From: Neoroseomonas lacus
Lineage (GTDB): Bacteria; Pseudomonadota; Alphaproteobacteria; Acetobacterales; Acetobacteraceae
DNA length: 64,000 nt
Assembly: GCF_014644535.1 (NCBI RefSeq)
Contig: NZ_BMKW01000013.1
Location: forward strand, 62,345-126,344
Direction of reading: 5' to 3'
This document shows, in pieces, positions 8,774 to 17,667 of this stretch. The translations under genes were made by a program, and so were the position numbers. The notes under the pieces were generated by a model, which saw only the letters and a program-made list of their open reading frames with translations, searched no databases and had not been told where the DNA came from. How positions within the stretch are numbered: position 1 is the first letter of the stretch; every line of letters begins with the position of its first letter.

Positions 8774-9013
8774 GGAAAGGGCCTTTGCCCCTCTCCGGAC
8801 CTCTCCCCACCAAAGGCCCGTGGACTTTGGACACCGATACCGGGCGTTGGGCGAGCGGGGGCCTTCCCGCAAGCGGGACAGGCGCCGCGCCCGGTGTCCG
8901 GCGCGGCGTCTCAACGTCGACAACACCGCTGGACCTCGCTCCAAGGTCAAGGTGTCCAGAGGCCCTTAGGCCTTTGGCGGGGTGAGGTTCGGAGAGGGGC
9001 AGCGCCGCTCTCC
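8774..9013. repeat. Composite inverted-repeat element, copy A
   Basis: Fills most of the 343-nt gap between the ybbA- and ybbP-like genes. The left arm (about 8774-8842) reads as hairpin GGGCCTTTGCCCC-like, then a CCTCTCCCCACC linker, then AAAGGCCCGTGGACTTTGG and GGACACCGATACC. The right arm (about 8948-9013) is the reverse complement of the same pattern. The central 105 bp is unlike the centres of the other copies. No ORF is supported. Confidence 0.8.
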
Positions 9014-9090
9014 GAGGCCACGACCACCGTAAGGATCGCGCCTATGGGGTGGCGCCCCTCACCGGCGACCTTCCGGGGCCTTCCCGCGTC

Positions 9091-11589
9091 ATGAACACCC
9101 TCTCCCTCGCCCTCCGCTTCGCGCGCCGCGACTTGCGCGGTGGCGTGAAGGGCCTGCGCATCGTGCTCGCCTGCCTGGCGCTTGGCGTCGCCGCCATCAC
9201 CGCCGTCGGTACGCTGCGAGCGGGTGTCGAGGCCGGCATCGCCGCCGATGGGGCCCGCATCCTGGGTGGTGAGGTCGAGATCGCCTCCCAGCAGGGACCG
9301 CTGCCGCAGGAAGCGATCGACTGGGTCACCACGCAACGGGCGCGGCTGTCGCGCGTCACCACCATGCGGGCGATGGCCGTCGCCCCTGACGGTGAGCGCA
9401 CCCTCGTCGAACTCAAGGCGGTGGACGACGCCTATCCGTTGTTCGGCGAGTTGGTGCTCGACCCGCCGGGCCAACTGGCGCCCGGCGAGGCGGCGGTGGA
9501 ACGCGTCGTGCTCGACCGGCTCGGCCTGGCGCCGGGGGCTGTCATCCGCATCGGCGAGGCGCGCCTGACCCTGCGCGGCACCATCGCGACGGAACCCGAC
9601 AAGGTCGCCCGCCCGGCGATCTTCGGGCCGCGCGTGATGATCGGCATGGCGGACCTGGCGACGACGGGGCTGTTGCAGCCGGGCAGCCTGGTCTCCTTCG
9701 AATACCGCCTCGCCCTGCCGGAAGGGGCAGACCGCCGCGCCTTCGCCGAGGCGCTGCGCGCCGCCTTCCCGCAGAATGGCTGGCGCATCCGCACGGCCGA
9801 CGCGGCCGCGCCCTCGGTCAACCGCTTCGTTGATCGCGCCGCCTTCTTTTTAACGCTGGCCAGCCTGACGGCCCTGCTGGTGGGCGGCATCGGCGTGGCG
9901 ACGGGAGTACGCGCCTGGCTCGACCAGCGGGCGCGCACCATCGCAACCTTGCGCTGCCTCGGTGCCTCGGCGCGGGTGATTTTCGTGACCTACCTGATGC
10001 AGGTGCTCGCCCTGGCGGTCCTCGGCATCGCCATCGGGCTGGTGGCGGGCTTCGGGCTGACCACCGTGGCGGCGACGGTCCTGGCCGATTCCCTGCCGGT
10101 GCCGCCGCGGCTCGGCTTCTATCCGGCGGTGCTGGGGCTGGCCTCGCTCTATGGGCTGCTGACGGCGCTGGCCTTTGCGCTGTGGCCGCTCGGGCGCGCG
10201 ATGGAGATCCCCGGCGCGGCGCTGTTCCGCGACACGCTGCAGCCGGCCGGGGTGCGGCCGCGCCTCACCCTGGTGGCGGGCACGGTGGCCGCCGGGCTGG
10301 CGCTGGCGGTGCTGATCATCGGCACGGCCGAGAACCGGGCCTTCGCCGCGTATTTCGTTGGCGGCGCGGTGGCGACGCTGGTGGTCTTCCGCCTCGGCGC
10401 CGTGGCGCTGATGGCGGCCGCCCGGCGCTTCCGCACGGTGCGCCGGCCGTCGCTGCGGCTGGGGCTGGCCAATCTGCACCGGCCGGGGGCGCCGACGCCG
10501 CTCATTCTCGTCTCGCTCGGCATCGGGCTGACCACGCTCGCCGCGGTGGCGCTGATCGAGGGCAATCTACGCCGCCAGATCGGAGACCAATTGCCGGCGG
10601 CGGCGCCGAATTTCTATTTCATCGACATCCAGTCCGACCAGGTGGCGGCGTTCGACCGCGTCGCCGCCGCCCAGCCCAGCGTCAGCGAGGTCCAGCATGT
10701 GCCCTCGATGCGCGCACGGATCGTCGCGCTGAACGGTGTGCCGGTCGAACAGGTGCAGACCACGCCGGAGACCGCCTGGGCGCTGCGCGGGGATCGTGGC
10801 CTGACCTATGCGGCGAGGCCGCCGGAGGGCACGCGGATCGTCCGGGGCGCATGGTGGCCGGCCGACTACAGCGGGCCGCCGCTGGTCTCCTTCGACCAGA
10901 CCCTGGCGCGCGGCTGGGGGGTGGGGATCGGTGACACCATCACGGTGAACGTGCTCGGCCGCGACATTCCGCTGCGCATCGCCAATCTGCGCGACATCGA
11001 ATGGCGCGGGCTGGGGCTGAACTTCGTGCTGGTCGCCTCGCCGGGGCTGCTGTCGGCCGCGCCGCACACGCACATCGCCACGGTGCGATCGGGCACGGCG
11101 GAGGAAGGCGCGGTGCTGCGCGCGATCAGCGAGGCCTTCCCCAATGTCTCCGGCATCCGGGTACGCGATGCTCTGGAACAGGTGGCCGAGTTGCTCGGGA
11201 AGATCGGCACGGCGCTGACCGCCACCGCCTCCCTGACGCTGGCCGCCGGGGCGCTGGTGCTGGCCGGGGCGGTGGCGGCCGGGCAGCGGCGGCGGGTGCG
11301 CGACGCGGTGGTGCTGAAGGTCGTCGGTGCCACGCGCGCGCAGATCCGCCGGGCCTTCCTGGTCGAATTCGGGCTGCTGGGGGCGACCGCCGGGGTCATC
11401 GCGGCCGGCATTGGCACCGCGGCGGCCTGGGGCGTGGTGCGCTTCGTCATGGGGGCGGATTGGGTATTCCTGCCCTGGACGCTGGCCGTGACGGTGCTCG
11501 CCTGCACGGCGCTGACGCTGGCCTTCGGCTATGTCGGGACGGCGCTGGCGCTGCGGGTGCGGCCGGCACCACTGCTGCGTAATGAGTAG
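9091..11589 (+). CDS. ybbP: FtsX-family ABC transporter permease, YbbP-like
   Basis: An 832-residue membrane protein with the YbbP architecture: one N-terminal transmembrane helix (LRIVLACLALGVAAITAVG), a large periplasmic domain, three helices with the first FtsX motif (around FFLTLASLTALLVGGIGVATG), a second periplasmic domain, and a C-terminal FtsX set (ending in TLAFGYVGTALALRVRPAPLL). It works with the YbbA-like ATPase; the family is thought to move or extract lipophilic molecules at the inner membrane. The ATG at 9091 fits the family N-terminus better than the upstream in-frame codon at 9049. Confidence 0.9.
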   Translation: MNTLSLALRFARRDLRGGVKGLRIVLACLALGVAAITAVGTLRAGVEAGIAADGARILGGEVEIASQQGPLPQEAIDWVTTQRARLSRVTTMRAMAVAPDGERTLVELKAVDDAYPLFGELVLDPPGQLAPGEAAVERVVLDRLGLAPGAVIRIGEARLTLRGTIATEPDKVARPAIFGPRVMIGMADLATTGLLQPGSLVSFEYRLALPEGADRRAFAEALRAAFPQNGWRIRTADAAAPSVNRFVDRAAFFLTLASLTALLVGGIGVATGVRAWLDQRARTIATLRCLGASARVIFVTYLMQVLALAVLGIAIGLVAGFGLTTVAATVLADSLPVPPRLGFYPAVLGLASLYGLLTALAFALWPLGRAMEIPGAALFRDTLQPAGVRPRLTLVAGTVAAGLALAVLIIGTAENRAFAAYFVGGAVATLVVFRLGAVALMAAARRFRTVRRPSLRLGLANLHRPGAPTPLILVSLGIGLTTLAAVALIEGNLRRQIGDQLPAAAPNFYFIDIQSDQVAAFDRVAAAQPSVSEVQHVPSMRARIVALNGVPVEQVQTTPETAWALRGDRGLTYAARPPEGTRIVRGAWWPADYSGPPLVSFDQTLARGWGVGIGDTITVNVLGRDIPLRIANLRDIEWRGLGLNFVLVASPGLLSAAPHTHIATVRSGTAEEGAVLRAISEAFPNVSGIRVRDALEQVAELLGKIGTALTATASLTLAAGALVLAGAVAAGQRRRVRDAVVLKVVGATRAQIRRAFLVEFGLLGATAGVIAAGIGTAAAWGVVRFVMGADWVFLPWTLAVTVLACTALTLAFGYVGTALALRVRPAPLLRNE

Positions 11590-11734
11590 GTAGGGAGGGT
11601 CCGGCGGAATCGGCTGAAAACCGCGCAAAATTGCCGGAATGGACCGGTGGCGATCCCTACCACGCGCGCAATCCTTCCTGTAAGGTCGCCCCGGTCGAAT
11701 TCAACCGGCCCCGAATTTCCATCGAGGATCTGCC

Positions 11735-12331
11735 ATGTCGTACACCACCCGCTCGCGCCTGAAGCTGGCCGCGTTCGTTCTGCTGCCGCTGCTCGGCGCC
11801 TGCGCCACCACGCCGCCGCAGCCCGTGACGCCGCCGGCGCCGGTCGTCGTCTCCACCGCCAAGGAAGCTGTCGGCGTCGTCCGCAGCGTGAACCCGCGCA
11901 CCCGGCAGATCGCGATCCGCACCCCGAGCAACGAGACGGTCACTGTCGTCGCCGGCCCCGAGGTTCAGAACTTCGCGCAGATCCGCCGTGGCAACCGTGT
12001 CCGCCTGCGCTTCGAGGAAGCGGTGGCGGTGCAGCTGACCCCGCGCGGCACCAACCTGCCGGCGGAGGTGGATGTCGGCGCCGCCCGCGCCGCCCCTGGC
12101 GAGCGTCCGGCTGGCGCCGTCGTGACCACCGTGCGTGACACCGTGACCATCAACGCGGTCGACACCACGGCGAACACGGTGACCTTCACCTCCTCGCGCG
12201 GCGTGCGCCGGACTCTGCCGGTCCGCTCGCCCGAGATGCAGGCCTTCATCCGCACGATCCGCCCGGGTCAACGCGTGAATGTTGCGATCTCCGAGGCGGT
12301 CGCCCTCTCGGTCGAGCCGGCCGAGGGCTGA
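11735..12331 (+). CDS. Predicted lipoprotein, function unknown
   Basis: A 198-residue protein with a lipoprotein signal peptide: basic N-terminus, hydrophobic core and lipobox LLGAC with Cys near residue 23, then a proline-rich linker (TTPPQPVTPPAPVV). Two similar beta-rich modules follow (VGVVRSVNPRTRQIAIRTPS... and VRDTVTINAVDTTANTVTFTS...), each describing conversion-like strands and ending in a QRV/NRVR-LRFEEAVAV-type segment; this looks like an internal duplication. GAGGAT precedes the ATG. No family is recognised. A hairpin followed by TCTTT lies just after the stop. Confidence 0.78.
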   Translation: MSYTTRSRLKLAAFVLLPLLGACATTPPQPVTPPAPVVVSTAKEAVGVVRSVNPRTRQIAIRTPSNETVTVVAGPEVQNFAQIRRGNRVRLRFEEAVAVQLTPRGTNLPAEVDVGAARAAPGERPAGAVVTTVRDTVTINAVDTTANTVTFTSSRGVRRTLPVRSPEMQAFIRTIRPGQRVNVAISEAVALSVEPAEG

Positions 12332-12339
12332 GTGACGGG

Positions 12340-12376
12340 CCGGGACCGTCGCCGCTCGGCAACGGTCCCGGTCTTT
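12340..12376 (+). terminator. Probable rho-independent terminator after the lipoprotein gene
   Basis: Arms CCGGGACCGT (12340-12349) and ACGGTCCCGG (12362-12371) form a perfect 10-bp stem followed by TCTTT, starting 8 nt after the lipoprotein stop codon. Confidence 0.65.
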
Positions 12377-12503
12377 ACCGAATGACTACCGCCGCCATGC
12401 GATCCTGTAAGGGAGGCATGGCGGGGGATGCAGCCGGGCAAGCCGCATCCCATCTCAATGCCGGCGCCAATCATCGGTGACCGACGGGGCCCACGGTCTC
12501 CCG

Positions 12504-12533
12504 TTGATCCAGATGAAAAAGTGTCCATATTCT
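12504..12533 (+). promoter_or_regulatory. Candidate sigma-70 promoter for the Bax-inhibitor-1 gene
   Basis: TTGATC (12504-12509) and TATTCT (12528-12533) are separated by 18 nt, about 43 nt before a start codon with a strong GGAGGAG site. The stretch is AT-rich relative to its surroundings. Confidence 0.4.
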
Positions 12534-12575
12534 GCATAGCGGGGAATCATCCCCTTCGGAGGAGTTTTCCACACC

Positions 12576-13364
12576 ATGGCCTTAGGTCCCGACACTCGAT
12601 ACACGACGGGTGCGCCCGGCTGGGGTCGCAGCGCGACCGCCGACGCCGCCGCCGTCGATGCCGGCCTGCGGTCCTACATGCTCCGGGTCTACAACTGGAT
12701 GGCGTCGGGGCTGCTGCTGACGGGCATCGTTGCCTATGTCGTCGCCTCGACCCCGGCGCTGATGAACCTGTTCTGGTCGGTCGGCTACGCGGCGAACGGC
12801 ATGCGCGTGGTCAGCCCCACGCTGCTCGGCTGGGCCGCGATGCTCTCGCCGCTCGCCTTCGTGCTGGTGCTCTCCTTCGGCATCAACCGCATGAGCAAGA
12901 GCACGGCGCAGCTACTGTTCTGGGCCTTCGCCGCAGCGATGGGCGCGAGCCTGTCGAACATCTTCCTGCGCTACACCGGGCAGTCGATCGCCAGCACCTT
13001 CTTCATCACCTCGGCGATGTTCGCGGGCATCAGCCTGTATGGCTACACCACGAAGGCTGACCTGACGAAGATGGGCAGCTTCATGATGATGGGCCTGATC
13101 GGCATCATCATCGCGGGCGTGGTCAATATCTTCCTCGCCTCGAGCGCGCTGGCCTTCGCCATCAGCGTCATCGGCGTGGTCGTGTTCGTCGGCCTGACGG
13201 CCTATGACACGCAGCGCATCAAGGCGGACTACCTGTCCTACGCCTATGCGGAAGGCACCGAGGAAGCCGGCAAGCGCAGCGTGCTCGACGCGCTGGCGCT
13301 GTACCTGAACTTCGTGAACCTGTTCCAGCTGCTGTTGTCCTTCATGGGCCAGCGCCAGAACTGA
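12576..13364 (+). CDS. Bax inhibitor-1 / YccA family membrane protein
   Basis: A 262-residue protein with a soluble N-terminus (about 35 residues, including TRYTTGAPGWGRSATADAA) and seven predicted transmembrane helices. The BI-1 family pattern is visible: RSYMLRVYNWMASGLLLTG at the start of the membrane domain, MSLYG/SLYGYTTKADLTKMGSF in the middle and the C-terminal DALALYLNFVNLFQLLLSF. Bacterial members are calcium-leak or protease-modulating membrane proteins. A GGAGGAG ribosome-binding site lies upstream of the ATG. A strong terminator follows. Confidence 0.93.
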   Translation: MALGPDTRYTTGAPGWGRSATADAAAVDAGLRSYMLRVYNWMASGLLLTGIVAYVVASTPALMNLFWSVGYAANGMRVVSPTLLGWAAMLSPLAFVLVLSFGINRMSKSTAQLLFWAFAAAMGASLSNIFLRYTGQSIASTFFITSAMFAGISLYGYTTKADLTKMGSFMMMGLIGIIIAGVVNIFLASSALAFAISVIGVVVFVGLTAYDTQRIKADYLSYAYAEGTEEAGKRSVLDALALYLNFVNLFQLLLSFMGQRQN

Positions 13365-13394
13365 TCCGGCCCGGCCCGACAGGCCGGCCAAAGG

Positions 13395-13428
13395 AAAGGC
13401 CCCGGGGAGCGATCCCCGGGGCCTTTTT
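13395..13428 (+). terminator. Rho-independent terminator
   Basis: A perfect stem of AAAGGCCCCGGGGA (13395-13408) and TCCCCGGGGCCTTT with a GCGA loop, ending in a five-T run. It sits between the convergent BI-1-like and carD genes, and the T run serves the plus strand. Confidence 0.88.
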
Positions 13429-13451
13429 CGTGTCCGACCCTGTGGGCCGAT

Positions 13452-14465
13452 TCAGTCCTCGACGTCGTCCGCTTCCTTGTCGGCGGCGTCGGCCTTGCCG
13501 CCCTTGTCACCCTTATCCGCCTTGCCGAGGTAGATCAGGATCTTGTCGATCGCGCCCTGCTTGTCGGTGGCGTCGATCGCCGCGACCTCGGCCGCCAGGC
13601 GGTCGAGCGCCTGTTCGTAGATCTGCCGTTCCGAGAAGGACTGGTCCGGCTGGCCGGCATTGCGGTGCAGGTCGCGCACGACCTCGGCGATCTGCAGCGG
13701 GTCGCCGGAGTTGATCTTCGCCTCATATTCCTGGGCGCGGCGGGACCACATGGTGCGCTTGATGCGCGCGCGGCCCTTCAGCGTGTCGAGCGCCACCTGC
13801 ATCGCCGCCCCGGCGGCCAGCTTGCGCAGGCCGGAGGAGGCCGCCTTGTTGACCGGGACGCGCAGCGTCATCCGGTTTTCCTCGAAGGTCACGACGATGA
13901 CCTGCAGGGAATAGCCGGCGGCTTCCACCGTCTCGATGCCCTGGACCTGGCCGACGCCATGGGTCGGGTAGACCACGTGGTCGCCGGCCTTGAAGTCCTC
14001 CTTCTGGCGCGGCGGCGCCTTGGCCGCGGCGGCGACCATCGCCGGCGAGGCGGAAGGCCGCTGCGGCGGGCGGTGCGGCGGCGGCGGGGAGACGATCGCG
14101 CGCGAGGGCGGCGGCGGGATCGGCGTGCGCGACGGCGCCAGCGGCGCGACCGGCGTGGTGACCGCCGGCGGGGCCGGAGCGCGCGGCGCCACGGGCTTCG
14201 GTTCCGCCGCCACGGGCTGCGGGGCGGCCGTCTTTGCCGCTGGGGCTGCCTTGGTGGGCGCCTTGGTCTTTTGCATTGGTATCGGGGTGGCCTTGGTGTT
14301 GGCCGCGGGCTTCGCCGCGGTCTTGGTGGGCACTTTCACCGCCTTGGCGGCGGCCTTGGTCTTGGTGGGCGGCGTCGGTATCTTGGCTTTCGGCTTGGTG
14401 GCGGTTGCCGCCTTGGCAGTGGTGCGGGACTTGGTCGGCGCCGTCGGGCGAGCCGTTGCCTTCAT
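13452..14465 (-). CDS. CarD family transcriptional regulator with long Lys/Ala/Pro-rich N-terminus
   Basis: A 337-residue protein. Residues 1 to about 155 are low-complexity, lysine/alanine/proline-rich (repeated PTK, AAK, TKAP and later PPPP runs) and probably disordered. The CarD domain starts near residue 157 (DFKAGDHVVYPTHGVGQVQG), the RNA-polymerase-interacting beta module, followed by the helical region with LAAGAAMQVALDTLKGRARI and MWSRRAQEYEAKI. CarD stabilises open complexes at rRNA and housekeeping promoters. Typical members are near 170 residues, so this one is about twice the usual length. The start at 14465 has AGGAG 10-14 nt upstream. It is followed by an acidic/lysine C-terminal tail. 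Confidence 0.92.
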   Translation of the reverse strand: MKATARPTAPTKSRTTAKAATATKPKAKIPTPPTKTKAAAKAVKVPTKTAAKPAANTKATPIPMQKTKAPTKAAPAAKTAAPQPVAAEPKPVAPRAPAPPAVTTPVAPLAPSRTPIPPPPSRAIVSPPPPHRPPQRPSASPAMVAAAAKAPPRQKEDFKAGDHVVYPTHGVGQVQGIETVEAAGYSLQVIVVTFEENRMTLRVPVNKAASSGLRKLAAGAAMQVALDTLKGRARIKRTMWSRRAQEYEAKINSGDPLQIAEVVRDLHRNAGQPDQSFSERQIYEQALDRLAAEVAAIDATDKQGAIDKILIYLGKADKGDKGGKADAADKEADDVED

Positions 14466-14675
14466 CGCGGAGTCGCTCCTGCTCCCGCAACGCCCGCCGG
14501 CGTTGCGGCCGAGCCCGGACCGGTCAGGCCCGAGCCGAAAATGCCATGACCGCGACACGCCGTATGGCGCAGCACGGCCATCCATTTGAAACCATAGCAG
14601 AAAAAACGCCCCCCGTCACCCCGCGGGCGCGGCTGTGCCGGCGGGGCGGCCCCCGCCTCCGTGCGGACGCCTCGT

Positions 14676-15002
14676 TCAGCCCGGGTTGGGGCTGAACAAT
14701 TCCTTCTTGCCCGGCTTGTCCTTCCACTCATCCGCATCGGCCGGCGCCTCACCCTTGCGGGTGATGTTGGGCCATTGCGTCGCATAGGTGCGGTTCAGTT
14801 CAAGCCAGGCGGTCCCCTTGTCGTCGCTGTCGGGAACGATGGCTTCGGCCGGGCATTCCGGCTCGCACACGCCGCAGTCGATGCATTCATCCGGATGGAT
14901 GACCAGCATGTTCTCGCCGACGTAGAAGCAGTCCACCGGACAGACTTCGACGCAGTCCATGTACTTACACTTGATGCAGTTCTCGGTGACGACGTAGGTC
15001 AC
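14676..15002 (-). CDS. fdxA: 7Fe ferredoxin FdxA
   Basis: A 108-residue ferredoxin from a GTG start. The first cluster region has Cys at 9, 12, 17, 21 and 25 and the second has Cys at 40, 43, 46 and 50, giving one 3Fe-4S and one 4Fe-4S centre as in Azotobacter-type FdxA. It is a low-potential cytoplasmic electron carrier. Adjacency to carD on the same strand is a recurring alphaproteobacterial arrangement. The GTG is chosen because the family begins TYVVTENCI; no strong Shine-Dalgarno is visible. Confidence 0.95.
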   Translation of the reverse strand: MTYVVTENCIKCKYMDCVEVCPVDCFYVGENMLVIHPDECIDCGVCEPECPAEAIVPDSDDKGTAWLELNRTYATQWPNITRKGEAPADADEWKDKPGKKELFSPNPG

Positions 15003-15289
15003 GGGCAGAGAGCCCCCGGTGCTCGTGGTTGCGGCGCACCCAAAATGGCTGCGCGGGGCCCCGGTCGCAAGACGTCCTGCGCACAGGGCTGGGGCGCGAT
15101 GGCCGCGCGAGCCGACCATGCGCCGGCCGGCACGGGATGGACGTGGGGCCGCCGCCCCTCGCGACCCCGATCCGGGCCGTCGACGATCGGGCGGCACCGG
15201 CCCGCAACGCCTGTCACGGCGACCGTATCCGGGACGGGTGGCCGCATGAGGGTGCCAGCCGGCGCCGCATCCGCCACGACGGAAGCCCT

Positions 15290-16492
15290 TCAACCACCGC
15301 CGGTGCCGATCCGCAGCGAGTGGTACAGCGCCACCAGCCGGGCCGCCTCGCTCTCCCAGGCATAATCGGCCCGCGCGGCGCGCCAGCCCGCCTCGCCCAG
15401 CGCGCGGCGCCGGGCCGGGTCGGCCAGCGTCGCCACGGCCTCGGCGACGGCTGCCGCATCGCCGCTGTCCACCAGCAGCCCGCAGCCGGCCGCGCGCACC
15501 ACCGCGGCGACCTCCTCGGCGAAATCCGGCGCGATCACCGGCAGCCCGGCCGCCATCGCGTCGAACAGCTTGTGCGGCAGCGCCAGGCGATGGTTTTCCT
15601 CGCCCCGCTGGAACAGCACCAGCGCGACATCACATCCCCGCAGCCGGCGCAACGCCTCGGCCTGCGGCAGCCAGCCAGTCACCTCGACCCGGTGGGCCAA
15701 GCCCAGCACCGCGGCGCGGGCATGGAACTCGGCCTCGCTGCCATCGGTGAAGCGGCCGATCAGCAGCAACCGCGTCGCCGGGTCGGCGCGCGCCAGCACA
15801 TCGAGCATGCACGGCCAGCCCCGCGCCCGCGTGACGGCCCCGAGATGCCCGAGCAGCAGCGGCCCCGGCCCATGCGCGCGCGGCGGGGCGACCGGCGCCG
15901 GAGCGTAGTTGCGCACGGCGACGACCCGGGTACCGCCAAAGGGACCGTCGAGCCCGTCCTTCGCCACCACCACCGCATCGGCCAGCCGACCCATCACATG
16001 GCAGGCGGCGGCGATCGCGGCGCGTACCGGCGGCCGCAGCATCGCCGGCAGCCGCGCATCGAGCCGCGAGGGGTAGTGTTCATGCACGTCCAGCACGGCG
16101 TGCGCGCCGCAGCGACGGGCGGCGATCAGCGCCGCCAGCCAGGCATCGGGCTCGGAGGCGTGGATCGCCGCGGGGCGCAGCGCCGCCGCGTCGCGCGCCA
16201 GCGCCCACAGGCCTCGCAGGCGACGGTGACGGTGCGGCAGGATCTCGACCCCGTCGATGAGCGTGCGGGCCTCGCCGGGGCACAGATGCACGACGCGCCA
16301 ACCGGCGGCGGCCAGCGCCGCGCCCTCCTTGCGGACCACCCGCGTGTCGCCCGGCGGATGCGCCGCCGAGAGCAGCAACACCGGGCGCGGTGCCGCCAGA
16401 CTCGCGTCGTCGGGGCAAAGCCGCCCGGCGCCATCCGGCGCGAGGCGTGGCCTCGCGGTCAGTGCCCGTTCAAGCATCCGCCATCCGGCCAT
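15290..16492 (-). CDS. Glycosyltransferase, GT4 family
   Basis: A 400-residue GT-B glycosyltransferase. The N-terminal half begins with a nucleotide-fold strand ([21 protein letters not shown]); the C-terminal half has the donor-binding region with [21 protein letters not shown], where GT4 enzymes carry the E/D-x7-E donor motif. It also contains HEHYPSR, a motif seen in glycosyltransferases of exopolysaccharide clusters. It is the last gene of the minus-strand polysaccharide set. Substrate unknown. Confidence 0.85.
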   Translation of the reverse strand: MAGWRMLERALTARPRLAPDGAGRLCPDDASLAAPRPVLLLSAAHPPGDTRVVRKEGAALAAAGWRVVHLCPGEARTLIDGVEILPHRHRRLRGLWALARDAAALRPAAIHASEPDAWLAALIAARRCGAHAVLDVHEHYPSRLDARLPAMLRPPVRAAIAAACHVMGRLADAVVVAKDGLDGPFGGTRVVAVRNYAPAPVAPPRAHGPGPLLLGHLGAVTRARGWPCMLDVLARADPATRLLLIGRFTDGSEAEFHARAAVLGLAHRVEVTGWLPQAEALRRLRGCDVALVLFQRGEENHRLALPHKLFDAMAAGLPVIAPDFAEEVAAVVRAAGCGLLVDSGDAAAVAEAVATLADPARRRALGEAGWRAARADYAWESEAARLVALYHSLRIGTGGG

Positions 16493-16562
16493 GCGGCCCG
16501 CCGCTCACCCGGCCAGTCATGCCAGGACCATGGGCCGGTGCGGCGCGTCTCGACCGGATCTG

Positions 16563-17636
16563 TCACGCCGCCAGCACCTCGGCCAGATGCTGGCGCATCC
16601 GCGTGCCCGCCTCGCCGTCCCACAGCGGGATCGGCCGCGCCCGGCCGGGCGGGTCAAGCACGGCGCGCGACAGGGTCTCAGGCGTCACCAGCCGGTTGCC
16701 GCCGGCCGCGATGGTGGCCGGCCGCTCGGTGGAGGGGCGCAGCGTCAGGCAGGGCAGGCCAATCGCCGAGGCTTCCTCCTGCACGCCGCCGCTGTCGGTG
16801 GCGACCAGTCGGGCTTGCGCCATCAGCGAGAGGAAATCGAGGTAGCGCAGCGGCGGCAGCATGATGACACCCTCGGGCGGGGTGCAGGCGAAGTCGCGCA
16901 TCCGCGCCGCGGTGCGCGGATGTATCGGCCAGGCGAAGGGCATGTGCCGTGCCGCTGCGGCCAGTCCGTTCAACAGGGACGATAGGGCGCGCCGCTCATC
17001 CACATTGGCCGGCCGGTGCAGCGTGACGACGCCGTAGCCGCCCGGCACCAGGGCCTGCGGTAGGGCGCGTTCCCGCGCCTGCGGCAGGTGGCGCAGCACG
17101 GTATCGACCATGGCATTGCCGACGGCGCGCACGCGATGGGCGCCGAAGCCGTCGGCCACCAGGCGCATCGCCGCCTCGCGGTCCGGCGCCCAGAGCAGGT
17201 CACTGATGGCATCGAGGGCGCGACGGTTGATCTCCTCGGGCATGTCGCGGTCGTCGCAGCGCAGCCCGGCCTCCAGATGCGCGACGCGGATGCCGAGCTT
17301 GCGCGCGGCGAGGCCGGCCGCCAGCGCGCCATCGACATCCCCGGCGACCACCACCAGGGCAGGGCGGCGCCGCTGCCAGGCGGCCTCAGCGGCGATCATC
17401 GTCCGCCCGGTCAACTCGGCATGGCTGCCGCCCGCGATGCCGAGCGCGATCTCCGGCGCCGGCAGGCCGAGATCCTCCAGCAGGTCGCCGAACATCGCCG
17501 CGTCGTGGTGCTGGCCGGTGTGCAGCAGGACGGGGGTGCAGATCGGCCTAGCCTCGGCGAGCGCATGCCACAGTGCGGCGAGCTTAGGCAGGTTCGGCCG
17601 CGCCGCGGCGACAAGGTGGATTTCCGGCAGACTCAT
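16563..17636 (-). CDS. wecB: UDP-N-acetylglucosamine 2-epimerase (non-hydrolysing)
   Basis: A 357-residue enzyme converting UDP-GlcNAc to UDP-ManNAc. Family motifs: LLHTGQHHD near the N-terminus, VVVAGDVDGALAAGLAARKL (normally GD-T), HLEAGLRCDDRDMPEEINRR, TLHRPANVDERR, and TDSGGVQEEASAIGLPCLTLRPSTERP with the catalytic Asp/Glu/His residues. The ATG at 17636 has GAGGGAG upstream. It lies between two glycosyltransferases and indicates that ManNAc or a derivative is part of the polymer made by this cluster. Confidence 0.93.
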   Translation of the reverse strand: MSLPEIHLVAAARPNLPKLAALWHALAEARPICTPVLLHTGQHHDAAMFGDLLEDLGLPAPEIALGIAGGSHAELTGRTMIAAEAAWQRRRPALVVVAGDVDGALAAGLAARKLGIRVAHLEAGLRCDDRDMPEEINRRALDAISDLLWAPDREAAMRLVADGFGAHRVRAVGNAMVDTVLRHLPQARERALPQALVPGGYGVVTLHRPANVDERRALSSLLNGLAAAARHMPFAWPIHPRTAARMRDFACTPPEGVIMLPPLRYLDFLSLMAQARLVATDSGGVQEEASAIGLPCLTLRPSTERPATIAAGGNRLVTPETLSRAVLDPPGRARPIPLWDGEAGTRMRQHLAEVLAA

Positions 17637-17667
17637 GGCAGGTCGGCTCCCTCGGAGCGGCTTCCGA

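Noticed and set aside
15029-16864. A 611-codon plus-strand frame opposite the glycosyltransferase gene
   Set aside because: It lacks any motif and consists of Arg/Gly/Ala-rich sequence typical of antisense frames in GC-rich DNA.
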